From assembly GCF_050436995.1 (NCBI RefSeq), contig NC_134758.1, forward strand, positions 620,001 through 684,000: a stretch of 64,000 bases of DNA, written 5' to 3'. A program made the position numbers and the translations under genes. Below the pieces are notes generated by a model, which saw nothing but the letters and a program-made list of their open reading frames with translations, did no database searches and was not told the DNA's origin. Numbering within the stretch: position 1 is the first letter of the stretch; each line of letters begins with the position of its first letter. The DNA comes from Anticarsia gemmatalis (lineage: Eukaryota; Arthropoda; Insecta; Lepidoptera; Erebidae). Positions 48,496 to 59,936 of this stretch are shown piece by piece.

Positions 48496-49599
48496 CGCGC
48501 TATTACACATTCGCCTCGCTCACTTAGAGGTGCACTTGTAGAGCTTTGTGAGAACTCCGACTACGTACCGTCACAAGGTCTCTATGAGAACTTCAATGTA
48601 GAGTTCCCATTTTTTGACCTTAGATTAAATTATGATTATTTTTTAAATTAGTGTTGATAGTAGAGTTCTTGTGTTATTAGACACCTGTTTGTTTATGAAA
48701 ATATGAATAGAAGGCATTGAAGTTACAAATATATTTTTGTTAAACATACTTACTTTTCTATTTGTTTGTTAAGTTTTTAACCTAATACGGGTGTTAAATA
48801 TCTCTACTTTAGTCAAAATCGGTTTATTCATGAGCAACGACGAATTTCTACAAGGATTTAACAAGGACATCGTAAGTTTCAGTTCAAACTGTACTAGAGT
48901 TAGGTAGGTTCAATATTATAGTTCAGGCATGTACAAATATCCAATTAAATTGATATACCTTTACACACACGGTCAATTAGTGTAATAATATATGCGAATG
49001 GTTCAATTAATATAACCAGTTAATTGGTCTAGGGCTCTACCTAGAGTTCTAGGTATTCTAAAATGTTAATGCAAATTATTGCGGCCGGTGTAGTTTATTG
49101 GTGTATTTCATTTAGTTAAAAGTTCTATTAATAATAGGTTGAAATATTTTAATTGGGATTGACTTTACATTTTCAACACACTAGTTTTAATTAACAAAAT
49201 AGAAAGATTTTTGATACAAAATTATTTTTTACTTTAATAAAAAAGACTTATAATCCGAAATAAGATACCTATTCTAAAACGATATAAATACTTATTGCAG
49301 GCGAATAGAACTCACATTATCCAGCTAATAACAATACCTAGTTAAACAGCAATCAACGGTTGTGTTCGCGTTCTCCGATAAAAAAACTATTGTTTAACTA
49401 GTTATCTAATTGATTTCGAAATCAAATGTATGTTTTTTCTCACGTTTACAAATGTCAATGTGCAATTCTGTAGAATCATCTCGCAAATGTTACCATAACC
49501 TATGATATAATTAATGATTAATCGACAAAGATATTCAAACAGATATGCACAAAAAGGTCAATAAAAAAAGGCTTGCACTCTACCAAACATTTTTCATTC

Positions 49600-49800
49600 G
49601 ATTATTTGTCATATCGAAAGGGGCTCACCTCTGATCTTAAACGATTCCGTTAGCCAATCGATTATCGATAAAAGGCCATGATTAATCGACTCTAATTGAT
49701 ATAATTCATCCCTTTTGGCAGCGGGACGTCTGTCACGCGACTTGTCACGATGACACGAGAATTTTTGACAGCCCGTGACAAATTGTTGTGACAAAATATT
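49600..49800. promoter_or_regulatory. candidate enhancer with six TGACA sites
   Basis: TGTCA/TGACA occurs at 49731, 49743, 49751, 49766, 49776 and 49789, six times in 63 bp. This is the core bound by TALE homeodomain proteins such as Homothorax/MEIS. Just left lies TATCGATA (49663-49670), with CCAATCGATT and ATTAATCGAC. The short minus-strand frame here (49609-49794) has no family resemblance. Confidence 0.35.
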
Positions 49801-51390
49801 TCAACAGTTGCGTCATTTGGAACTACCCTCATTGTATGCAATCTTACGTATTCCTACAAATATCATCTTTCCACCCCTATTAAAGCACACAACTCTTATT
49901 CCATTGTATTACAGTTGAAAATAGAATACATTAAATATTCGCGATTGTAACAATAAGTTTGTATTACAAAAGGACGAATGACGTTGCGCAATCAATTCAA
50001 ATTTTTGGAATTCGAATGAATGAATTTGTGTTCGGAAACAGAGAAACGTTGGATTTATTCGTTCGGTCGATGACTTGATATTTCTGATATGCAGATGGCT
50101 GTACCTTATATGAAAGGAATCCAATTTGTCAAAAGAAAAATGTTTTAAACATCTGCTGATATGTAAGGAATGATAAACATTTTGATGTATAATTGGGCAA
50201 CCATATTGAGCTGACAAATTCGAAAATGACATAATATTTCGAGCACAGATCTTTTTTGTGATTTGGTTCAAAATAGAGAACGTTCAATCAAGTCCATATA
50301 TTTTAGTGATTTAGGTTATTAATCACACCTACATTGCTACAATTATGTTATTAGGTTCCTTGTTTGTCATATGAGACAAATTTTGAACTATATCCGAAAA
50401 TAATAAAAAATGTGTGAGTGTAATTATGTGTTTCATTACGAATCGAATCACCAATACCAATTTAACTTGCGATTCCGAAGCGCGTGTTTTAATCTAAAAG
50501 TGTGCCTGAAAAATGTTTTATAATATTTACTTGTTTATTTTTTACAAATCATGCTTTATATGTTCTCAACTGGGAATCAAACCTAACACACATTGGCACA
50601 TGTCAACTTTCTTAACACGTGACTTACAATTCAATTCATTAATCTCTATACAACAGTTGTCTTAAAAATGTCAATAAGGAAAATTAGTTGCGCTAAATAA
50701 TAGTTTAGATTGGGCTATTCTAAGGCGATGCTCCAGCCATTATGCTCAAGACCTTTGAACCGGCGATGAGTGGTCATCCACAATAGTTTTATGCCGCGGT
50801 TTCACTTGACTCATTTTTGTATAATACGTCTATTGTTTGTACCGTACAGCGTTTAAAGGGGAGTTTCGTTGATGTCGGTTTGTGAAGGTTTTTTCGTTGG
50901 ATGATTTTTTTGATGTTGTTGATGCGTTGTTTGTTTAATATGTTTTGATACATATTATTATCAAGTAATTTGAATTTTTTTTCATAGTAAAGTGCTTTTA
51001 GAATATTAAGTAATTGTAACGTTAAAGTTAAGTAGTAGTAGTATTAAACTCTCTTTACACGGCAGATTAAATTGGGTATACACGTGTCTTTTCCCCTTTA
51101 GAAATTATAACTATGTATTATTTACTATAATCAAAACTATTCTACGCTGAGCGTAAGTTGAAATGGTAACAATCATTTCATAACACAAATTCTATATTTG
51201 ACACCGCTAATGTATAAAATATATAAAACACTATTTTAATCCATTCATTAAAAATAACTATCACAAACCCATAAACAAATTAAATCCAAAAAATACTCAC
51301 ATTTCAAACATCAGAACGACACCTTAACACAATCGTTTATAATGCTTAGTCACTCGAACACTTCCCATGACAAGTGACCTGTGTCTACGA

Positions 51391-51430
51391 CTCTACGACT
51401 GTACCACTGCGGCTCTACATCTTAGTAGAG
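51391..51430. promoter_or_regulatory. satellite group of three GTAGAG words
   Basis: CTCTAC at 51391 and 51413 and GTAGAG at 51425, the last within GTAGAGCATC. They may belong with the main cluster at 47.05-48.81 kb. Confidence 0.3.
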
Positions 51431-51944
51431 CATCAGATAGAGCGATACAAACGCTTTGTTTCTTCGCACATCAATTGACACTTGTACAGAATGGGTGCTT
51501 TAGTGAAATTAGAAGGGAGATCTTCCGACCGTTGATAGTGTTAGAAAAGTTAGTTATGTAAGTTTATGTGTTTAAAATTGATGGAAATTGGTTAAGTAAA
51601 ATATAAGGATAGTTACTTAGTACTTATTCCTTAACGGATAAACCGTTCTAGACAATTTTTGAAGCCTTTTTTAACGTAGCTTGCAGTGAGATGAAAATGA
51701 TTTCTAATGTCATATTTTTTTGGAATAAAGGATTAAATTGTAACACGTGTTCACTAAGAGAATGAAATATAAATAAGAATAAAGTTTAACTTATATAAAG
51801 CTCACCTAATTAAAATTCATTATAACACACGAAAATCGAGTCCAAATGACATCACCAATTGTACAATCGTTAAAACATTCATACACACTATTAAGTGTTC
51901 AAACTAGGCGCGTGATTGTCACCTCACAATGACACCCGTTGCGC

Positions 51945-52000
51945 CACGTCGATCTAAATCGATACAATCGTCACAATCGATACATCGAACACAATCGAGC
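51945..52000. promoter_or_regulatory. ATCGATACA tandem block
   Basis: AATCGATACAATCG and CAATCGATACATCG form an imperfect direct repeat with five TCGA words in about 55 bp. CGATA clusters are boundary-type sites in flies, but that factor may not exist in Lepidoptera. Confidence 0.25.
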
Positions 52001-53555
52001 CCACGCACTAATAGTCTCACTGATTTACATGTCGTTAATTGTTTTGGCGGCACTTTTTTTGTTATGGATAGTTTTTTCCTTGAGTTTGAACGCCGACGTT
52101 AGTCATAAGAAGTAATTTTTGTTTGATGCTTTATTTGATGTAATACTAGGTTACTTTTAGTCCACAATTACTCAATTTTAAAATGGATTGGATTCTTTCA
52201 AGGGGATACAATGTTTTATCTTAAGCGTAAGCTTAAGGGTAAGCGGTCTGGCCAAGAAACGTTTATGATAATATAAGCATGTAATCTAAGTCATATTGCT
52301 ATTAATAGAAACTTCGATATTTTAAAGATAATTCTTGGACTGTATTAAGGAAACTCACAATCAAAGAAATACCCTCAAAAATGACTCAAAACCCGTAAAT
52401 GTAATATGGATCATAGATTCCTAATATCACGCTTGCTACACCCAGAGTTGTAACACTCACTGAAATATAATTTTAGTTGGTAATCGAAACCATAACCCAC
52501 CATGCAGTGTGACCAACCACAGCACCGTACAAGGTAACACACTTAAACCGTACTCAAACTAGTAGCAATAAAAGTACATTTGCACGGTACATACGTACAG
52601 TACCTTCACAATGGGCGTCGAGTAACTTGTGCAAAATTTCTTTTCACAGAATAGATCTGTTTTACGACAACCTTTTGTTTCGGCGTCTTTGAAGAAAGTC
52701 CGTTTTTCAACTTTTTTACTCAGCTTTTGTTCAGCAATTACTTATTGTTGCACTTTTTAGTGCAAATTGTTTTACTATTTGCGAATTCTTAGTTTTGTGT
52801 TTGGTTGTTTGATGTGCCGATTTTTTTGGTTGGTATTTGATGTTTACCGATGTTTGCTAAAAGGGTGTTATGAGTGTAATTGTAAGTAATGTTCCTAACT
52901 GTAGGTATAATGGATAATTATTAAATTTGGGCCTAGTACAGTAACGTTATATTTTTTTTACTGTTTTAGAAAATAGCATGATATTAGTTTTGTACTTTCT
53001 TCATTGTTAACGTTTTTTATAACTTCACCATTGCAAGGCACGGTTTTTTAAAAGTGTATAAATTCCGTTTGAATTCAATTATATAATTTGTCGAAAGAAG
53101 ATTCCTTTGATCTCTGCCCTATGGGAAGAAGAAGTGATTTTATGTTCGTTTGTATCTTATATTTACAATACAACGATACGTTAAAACATTAAGCAGTTTA
53201 TACATATTTATGTTCATAATTATACATGTGTAAATTCCTACTGTCCACGTATCATATGAAATATAATGAACATAACTCACATGTGTTTATTTATCGCTTA
53301 GATTTATAGCATCTGATAATGAGATGATATAAATTATATTATAAAACAGCCATTTAGAAGGGAGATAAGTAATTAGTAATAACTTCTTAAATAGCTTTAG
53401 TTTATGCAAACATTGTAGAAGTAGGAGTTTAATTAAGTATAATTTAACTATAAAATTCTATTTAGGTTAGTTTTTAACGTATTTCTGCAGAAACATACTA
53501 ATGAAGCTGTGGATTGCAAATTATATAATTTAATTTTTTTTAAGGTTCGGCAGCA

Positions 53556-53612
53556 AGTAACCTCTAAAACTACCAATCCGATTTGAAATAAACACATTTT
53601 TCGGGAAAGCAT
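53556..53612 (+). mobile_element. eroded Helitron scrap
   Basis: CTAAAACTACCAATCCGATT and TTTTTCGGGAAAGC follow the interior of lepidopteran Helitrons (compare CTACTGATCCGATTTGAAAA at about 7490). Confidence 0.4.
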
Positions 53613-53765
53613 TACACCAAATGAAATCATGGTTTAAAAGTCAAACCTCTTTATCAAATTTATGATACTTTATTAAACATATTTGATTCTCCCTGCCTTT
53701 AAAAAAACGCTAATCAATAGCCTTTGTAATAATCACATTTCAATTCAAATACGAGCCGATGGCAT

Positions 53766-53842
53766 GTGACGTCACAGCCAAAAAGCCGGCTCTCCGCGCA
53801 TGCGTGTAACGCTCTCAAATGATTGGTCGCCATCGCCCCGCC
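53766..53842. promoter_or_regulatory. promoter-like CpG block
   Basis: In 77 bp there are a perfect CRE (GTGACGTCAC, 53766-53775), an NRF1-type GCGCATGCG (53796-53804), an inverted CCAAT (ATTGG, 53822-53826) and a GC box (CGCCCCGCC, 53834-53842). This combination is typical of CpG promoters. It lies 12.6 kb upstream of the knrl start codon and could be its distal promoter, but no donor or 5' exon can be proven from sequence. Confidence 0.35.
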
Positions 53843-54234
53843 TTATTGCTCATACGCAACTCTCGCTAACAATTAGTTGTTGTGTTGCTAATGCATTTTA
53901 TATGTGTAATACGAGTATGTATGACGCGTATTAAGTTTGTATGGATGGTACAAAGCGGCGTTATTTGATGTCTGCTTAGCCCTATGGGGAATAGGCGTAA
54001 TTTTATCTATGTATGAGGTGTATGATAGAAAAAAAATAATTTAGCCATACTAAATGTTTCTTATACCTCTTAAACCTCCTATGGTATGTTAAACAACTAT
54101 AAGTATAAATTAAAAATATATACTTATCACTGCATCATGTCATAAATTGCTGGACGTATTATGAAAAACGCTTCGATAGTAAGTCACGGGCAGATGCTAG
54201 CGAAGTGCTAGATTTAAGACGAGGTAGCTCAGTG

Positions 54235-54245
54235 GTTAACGTCTT
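54235..54245 (+). repeat. tRNA-like A box
   Basis: TAGCTCAGTGG exactly fits the RNA polymerase III A box, preceded by ACGAGG. The expected anticodon arm and B box are degenerate, so this is a tRNA-derived SINE remnant or pseudogene rather than a tRNA. Confidence 0.4.
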
Positions 54246-55255
54246 GGATTTACCGACCGAGGGAACACAGATAAACAAATGCACTATTAAAGTGAAGCTC
54301 AACTCTTAAACTTGTATGAAAATTTAACGTTAGCTCAAAAAAATAGTACGATTTTTGAACGCGACATGTAATGTTTGGAAGTTGTCAGTGTTTGTTGTGC
54401 CAACCTTCTTAGGAACAAAGCGTGATATTATGCCTGTATGTAAAACCATTTATATGCGCATTAGTTTATCTCGTTGACACACTTATAGTGTAATAGTATA
54501 TTGAAGATTCTGATCAAGGAATTTTGCTTATATGTGCACAATTTATGTGGAATGTAGTACAATCTTGTACGCAATAATAACTGTTATGTCTATATATTAA
54601 GACTTGTTGTTCATTGGCAAATGTACAAGCGTTACGTCATTGTGATTTGCAAAGGTTTAAGCGTAATATTAAGTGCAAAATCATTACCAAATTTGTGTGT
54701 ATATTATATTGTATCAAATACTTTAGTATAGGTATTATTTAAAACGACGACGTAAAGAGCTTCAGCGAAGTTTTTATAACAACAAAATGCAGCTTTTTGT
54801 CAATAAACGGCCAACGGAAAGTTAAGTCAAAAGTAACAGCCATAGTAAAGGGGTAAAGTAAAAATGACACCAAAGTGAAACAAATATGTAACTTCTGATG
54901 AAGAAGCTCGCCGTTACACACTCAATCTAAAAATATTAGATATTAAGAATTATCGGTTATAGACTACTGCTGTAAAAAAACCACCGTTGATCACTTCATA
55001 CATATTATAAGTACAGGCCGCTAGACCGATATCTGTCGTATACGAATCAGTACAACTAAAACTAGACCGGTCCAAAGCAAGCCTTTTAGATATTATAATT
55101 CCTACCATACTAACACATTCCCTTACAAATATCTAGAACTACCGTAACTTAAAATATTTTTTGTTCACCAAAACAGGTGTCTATCAAATATATACTGTCA
55201 AACACGACATAAAGAGTGAATATGACAAAAAATGACATGTACCATACATGTAGCC

Positions 55256-55266
55256 GGTTCGATTCC
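55256..55266 (+). repeat. tRNA-like B box, SINE scrap
   Basis: GGTTCGATTCC without a recognisable tRNA around it. Confidence 0.4.
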
Positions 55267-55344
55267 CACGTGCGAACAAAATATAAGATACAACACAGAA
55301 TATATGAGGATCTAGATCAGAAGGTGCCGACGCAATAACTCATA

Positions 55345-55366
55345 GATCGATGGATGGATGGATGGA
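55345..55366. repeat. GGAT microsatellite
   Basis: CGATGGATGGATGGATGGAT: about four tandem units. Confidence 0.7.
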
Positions 55367-55419
55367 TCAATATGGATGAGGGGCGCCGGTGCGCTGGCGC
55401 ATTCAACTGTCACAGTTCG

Positions 55420-55431
55420 TGCGCATGCGCA
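55420..55431. promoter_or_regulatory. perfect NRF1-type palindrome
   Basis: TGCGCATGCGCA is an exact NRF1 (insect Erect-wing) consensus, in a GC-rich block that starts with GGGGCGCCGGTGCGCTGGCG. Confidence 0.35.
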
Positions 55432-57630
55432 GATGATACGAATTGATAAACCATTTTGTATACGTGATATTATATTTGTAGTATTGATTTATGCGATTGT
55501 GTGAGTCTTTAAAACACGTTTTATTTTTATATAAATATGTCACTTCTACTTAAAAGCGAGAACGGTTATTTGAAACTTTACAAAACTGAAGAAAAGAATG
55601 AGTCTTACTATTTTTTCTTACCTTATTCAAATACATATATCTTGTCATACAGGACCGCCAGCTACGAGTACTACGCACCTGAACGTATTTTTTTCTTAAG
55701 TGACGTATTTTAGTCTCTGCCTACTTCTACAGGACACTTGTGTATTTATGTTGAAATTTCAAGCACAAAAATCTCAATTTCGTCCGACTCGAGAATCAAA
55801 CACCTAACCACAAGTATCACTGTTACAAACACTCCATGTTCAACTTTCAACCTGTCCATCACTAAATCAAAATAAAATCTACTTTACATATAACAAGGTA
55901 AATGTCTAAACAATGTATTTACCCTGTCAAGTTTTTACACAATTTTTTTTGGTCAATATTAAAAGTGACACATTTTCCTCGTTGCTATTATTGGAATATT
56001 CGAGAACGGTAGCAAAGGTCGGACAGGTGGCGTATGAAGGAAAACCTTATAATTATTTATTTGAAACTGAATTTGGTTTATCGCTAAGTCAAATATACAT
56101 TGAAATCATCTCTGTGTTTTAGACTGTTTTATCTTAAATATGATTCGTCTTGTATATAGGATATGTATTGGTGTTTACACATCAATAAAAATGTTTTTCG
56201 TAAGAGTATTGAACTCACGACACTCGGCAAAGTGACAGTGGCATAACGACTACAGTGAATACACGCGGAATCTTTGCGTCAAAGTTTTAGACCCATATTT
56301 TAAGTATAATCCTTAATTAGGAACTGGTATTAAAATTTACTTCAGAACAAAAGTATTTGCGGAATTATTCAAAGGAATAGAATGTGCTATAATAAAGTAA
56401 TAAGTCTAGAATTATTGGGCGTCTCTTTTTGTATCCTTGTCTCATATTTGCTATAAAAACGTCAACTGAATTACCAAAGAACCCGTAAATGGCGTCTGTC
56501 TCAAATATTATTCTTAATAATATATTATTTAGTCAATCAACAAGAAATTAACATAAAACTGCAATAATTTACACCCGCCATTTTAAATTTTCAATAAAAG
56601 TAATTAAATTAAGCAATTTTCATGAGATTTACATTATTATGTATGAATTATAATGCATTCGTTATTGTTAGATCATCTTAATGAATTTTAAATTAAAAAC
56701 CTGTGTGGTAGGTTAGTGATGTATGGATTTAATAAATGTTAATTAATAAATGTTAATATTTAAATACGAAAGTTTAAGTAAATGGATGTATTGTTGTTTG
56801 TTACTATTTAACGCAAAAATAACCGAATGAATTTAGCACACCGATAGTAAAAAACTGAATTATTTCTTACCCCAGAAAAACTATTTACGTGGTTAATGTC
56901 GCAAGCAAAAGCCTGTAATGTTAAAAATAACGGAAGAATATAAACAATCTAAATAATTAAAGCGCTATAGATTTTGACTTATAAATATCTACTATTCGAT
57001 TTACTACTTCCGTACATAATATTAAAGAATTATACCAATTAATCAAGTTATAACAAAAATGTTGGAATGCCAATCTAATAGGCGTACACTGATTTCCTGC
57101 ATAGTTTTGAAAACATCTGATTCAAAATTATTTCAAGGAATTTCGTTCATTTTGTGGACAATCTACTGTTATAGTTATTTATGCTGAAAAATCAACGAAT
57201 TGGTTTCAATACTAAAACCATTATTGATGAAAAATACGATCAACTGATTACGTGCTCTTTAAAGTACGGAGATACTCGAGATTGCTGTCTTTATTGATCA
57301 CTTACTAATAGTAAAATGCAATAACTCAATTGAATACAAAATGAACAAATTTGAATAAAACTACAATAAGTATGTTACCTAACTTAGTAACAAAAACGGA
57401 CATTAGAATATCTAATTTTCTTAGTATATATTTACCAAAAATTACTGTCAATTTCTATAAAACAACAGCGGTGATGAAACATCTTAAGGTCAGTACTTAG
57501 CCTTGTGTCACATAGCACATTTGTTGCAGACCTTCCGAGGTAATAACGTCTCATCATATCATTACAACATTAAATAATATCAGCGCTTTAGAACGTTTGC
57601 TACGATACATCGCACCTTTAAAATAAAGGC
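55432..57630. other. AT-rich non-coding, nothing recognised
   Basis: Small frame 55913-56122 is unsupported, and no clear repeats were seen. Confidence 0.45.
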
Positions 57631-57856
57631 ATAGTTCACAGCCAGCGCTAACTGGTAGATAAATGATTGGGTTAAGCAACCTTAGCGCGGACATTTCATA
57701 GATGGGTGGCTACCTTGTAGTATTTGAACTTTATGTTTCGGAGGGCTTGTTAACCTTGCTGTTGTCTTTGCATAATATTTTGTAGTTACGCCAAGTCAAA
57801 GGTTTTCGGACGGTTTAAACCACTTTGTCGCTCGGTTGACCATTACTAAGGAATAT
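57631..57856 (+). mobile_element. 5S-rRNA-like SINE, diverged copy
   Basis: GGGTTAAGCAACC, CATAGATGGGTGGC, a shortened CGGAGGG part, then CCAAGTCAAAGG and GGTTGACCATTACTAAGG. It is the most diverged long copy of the family. Confidence 0.75.
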
Positions 57857-57992
57857 TCTTAATTGTAAACAATCATCACCATATTTCAGCTAACTCGCAT
57901 AAAACTTTCCTTATAATCTTTCTATCTATTGGTAACGCCTTCACGAAAATTCGTTTAGCAGTTCTTGTTCCGCGAACTTTGTTCTTAAATAT

Positions 57993-58806
57993 GTAGGGAT
58001 TAGGGAATGCAATCCCGACTCGAGATCGTCAACTCGAGATCCCTCGCGATCAGAAATATCAATCCCGCGGGATCCCGAGATTTTCGGGATCCCGTCTAGT
58101 TAGTAAAAATAATACAATTCGAACGGCTTGTTTAATGTAATATGTGTGTGATAGTGTGGTGAATGCAATAAATTATTATTTGAAAGAAAATAAAAGCCTT
58201 TATTTTTCAACTAGCTGACCCGCGCAACTTTGCTTGCGTCACCTAAGAGAATGGGTCAAAATTTTCCCCGTTTTTGTAACATTTTTCGTTGCTACTCCGC
58301 TCCTTATGACCGTAGCGTGATGTTATATAGCCTATAGCCTTCCTCGATAAATGGGCTATCTAACACTGAAAGAATTTTTCAAATCGGACTAGTAGTTCCT
58401 GAGATTAACGCGTTCAAACAAACAAACAAACAAACAAACAATCAAACAAACAAACTCTTCAGCTTTATTATATTAGTATAGATATTACTAACAACGTAAC
58501 ATAATTAACAGGTGTAATAACATGAACATAATCAAAAAAGTAGGTGTAGCTCCAGGAGATCAAAATAAAAAGTGATCACATGGCATTTTGAAAGTAGCCT
58601 CTTAAAATACAAAGTGTATCAATAGTACGAGCTTCTAATCGGCATCTTAAGTCTATTGCAATGTAGCCAGCTGCTGAAAATGCCCTCTCCGACAATCCCG
58701 AACGGGATCTCGTCATATTATGCTTCGGGATTGATCCCGAAAAAATATACGGGATCTCGCGAGATCGGGATCCCGCGAGATCGGGATTGCATTCACTAGT
58801 AGGGAT
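57993..58806 (-). mobile_element. hAT transposon remnant with 8-bp target duplication
   Basis: The ends are TAGGGAATGCAATCCCGA (from 58001) and the complement of TAGTGAATGCAATCCCGA (to 58798), matching at 17 of 18 positions. Both sides are flanked by GTAGGGAT (57993-58000 and 58799-58806). This fits the hAT target pattern with T at position 2 and A at position 7. On the minus strand 58692-58576 encodes SERAFSAAGY through a stop, recognisable as the C-terminal hAT dimerisation region. The subterminal regions are packed with CGGGATC/GATCCCG words, likely transposase-binding repeats. The rest of the transposase is gone. A Helitron sits inside. Confidence 0.9.
58211..58482 (-). mobile_element. 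complete Helitron nested in the hAT element
   Basis: Read on the minus strand it starts TCTATACTAATA after an A at 58483 and ends GGGTCAGCTAG before a T. It has ten TTTG-type units, one of them altered. It inserted into the hAT remnant, so it is the younger of the two. Confidence 0.9.
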
Positions 58807-59936
58807 GTAGTTAACGCAATAGTAGGTGTATTATGCGTGTGTACTATTATTTCATAGACGTTGTAAGTATAGGACGTATCCAGTTATATGTTGAAACCGT
58901 CCCTTATTTCCGATTTGAGTGGAAGCGCCGCGTCCGGGAAACTCTGATGCAAATGTTAGATCGACAGACTGTCCGCACTTAGCTATAGGGTGTTTTATAT
59001 TTAGTATTGTGAGTTAGTTCGCTTTTGAATGTATTGCTACTATTACAATATGTATGTAGCTAAGATTTGATGTAGAAAATTTTTCATCGTCGGTTTTTTT
59101 TAGAAATGTGTTAGATCTTTGATTTTGAGTGATTTCTAGTGTTCTAAAAGGCATTAACTTTTCAGTCAGTGTGAGTTTTTTTTTGTGTTCACATGATTTT
59201 ATGCGACATCTTATTAGGTTGAATTTTTGAGCAATTATAAAGCAGGATTCGAACCAAAACATCTTACGCACCATTCATTCTACAACAAAGCACTGCCAAA
59301 ATCTCGAAGAGAAGCGAAACTGAACCACCACAATCGTAACAAAAAACTAAATCACAATAAAACAAACTCACATAGTCGCTCGAGATTCTCATACCTATTA
59401 GTTACACATAGAAGAACAGTAAACACCACATCTTAGTCATAACATGTCATCTGTCGATAATTATGTACTATGACGTCACAACACATTACACGTACATCGT
59501 AGGGCGTTCTGATTTATATATGCCGAGACACGAGTGATGAATACTGGTATGTTTTTATTTGTTATTGTTTGTTTGTAAGTGGAACAGATTATTGTCTATT
59601 TAATAGAACATTTTCTTTGTGAAATATAACTCAAGGAATAGCATTTTAATTGCTGAAAAGTTCTTATATTAAAACTAAAGTATAGTAGGAACATGATACA
59701 TTATATACTCATAACCCTCAAAAGTCACACCATCTAAAGGTTAAGTTTAAATGGGAGTCGAACCCGTGACATCTTTGTAACCACAATAGTAAATTGATAG
59801 CTTAACCATTATCAATATTACTATCATTTTAATCTCAAGCAGGCTAGAGACATGAATTTGATTAGGTAAAAGAATTTAGAGTATTTCACCTTCTTTGAGA
59901 CCACATACAGAGACTTTGCTTCAGCTAGTCTTACAG
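58807..59936. other. non-coding, nothing certain
   Basis: Overlapping small frames at 59014-59274 (-) and 59227-59436 (+) are unsupported. A tRNA-like B box (GGTTCGACTCC) lies on the minus strand at 59754-59764. Confidence 0.4.

Larger units (their letters stand above)
47051..48807. promoter_or_regulatory. homotypic GTAGAG/CTCTAC cluster
   Basis: I find 19 exact GTAGAG or CTCTAC hexamers in 1,757 bp. Starts: 47051, 47066, 47077, 47429, 47455, 47530, 47582, 47816, 47969, 48075, 48091, 48204, 48263, 48393, 48407, 48538, 48598, 48660, 48802. Eleven are forward and eight reverse. Further TAGAG words lacking the leading G lie between them. By eye, the rest of the window has only about twenty to twenty-five such hexamers in 62 kb. 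Spacing is irregular and flanks vary, so this is not a tandem satellite. It lies 6-8 kb upstream of the first knrl coding exon. Equal use of both strands favours a DNA-binding target over an RNA motif. The small frames inside (47164-47502 and 48219-48440) are not supported. Confidence 0.5.

Noticed and set aside
49909..50271. 120-codon minus-strand open frame
   Set aside because: No domain, AT-rich codons, no splice context or family resemblance; chance length in low-stop AT-biased sequence.
54221..54295. Possible tRNA gene starting at the A box
   Set aside because: No acceptor-stem pairing, anticodon arm or intact B box; only the A box is good.
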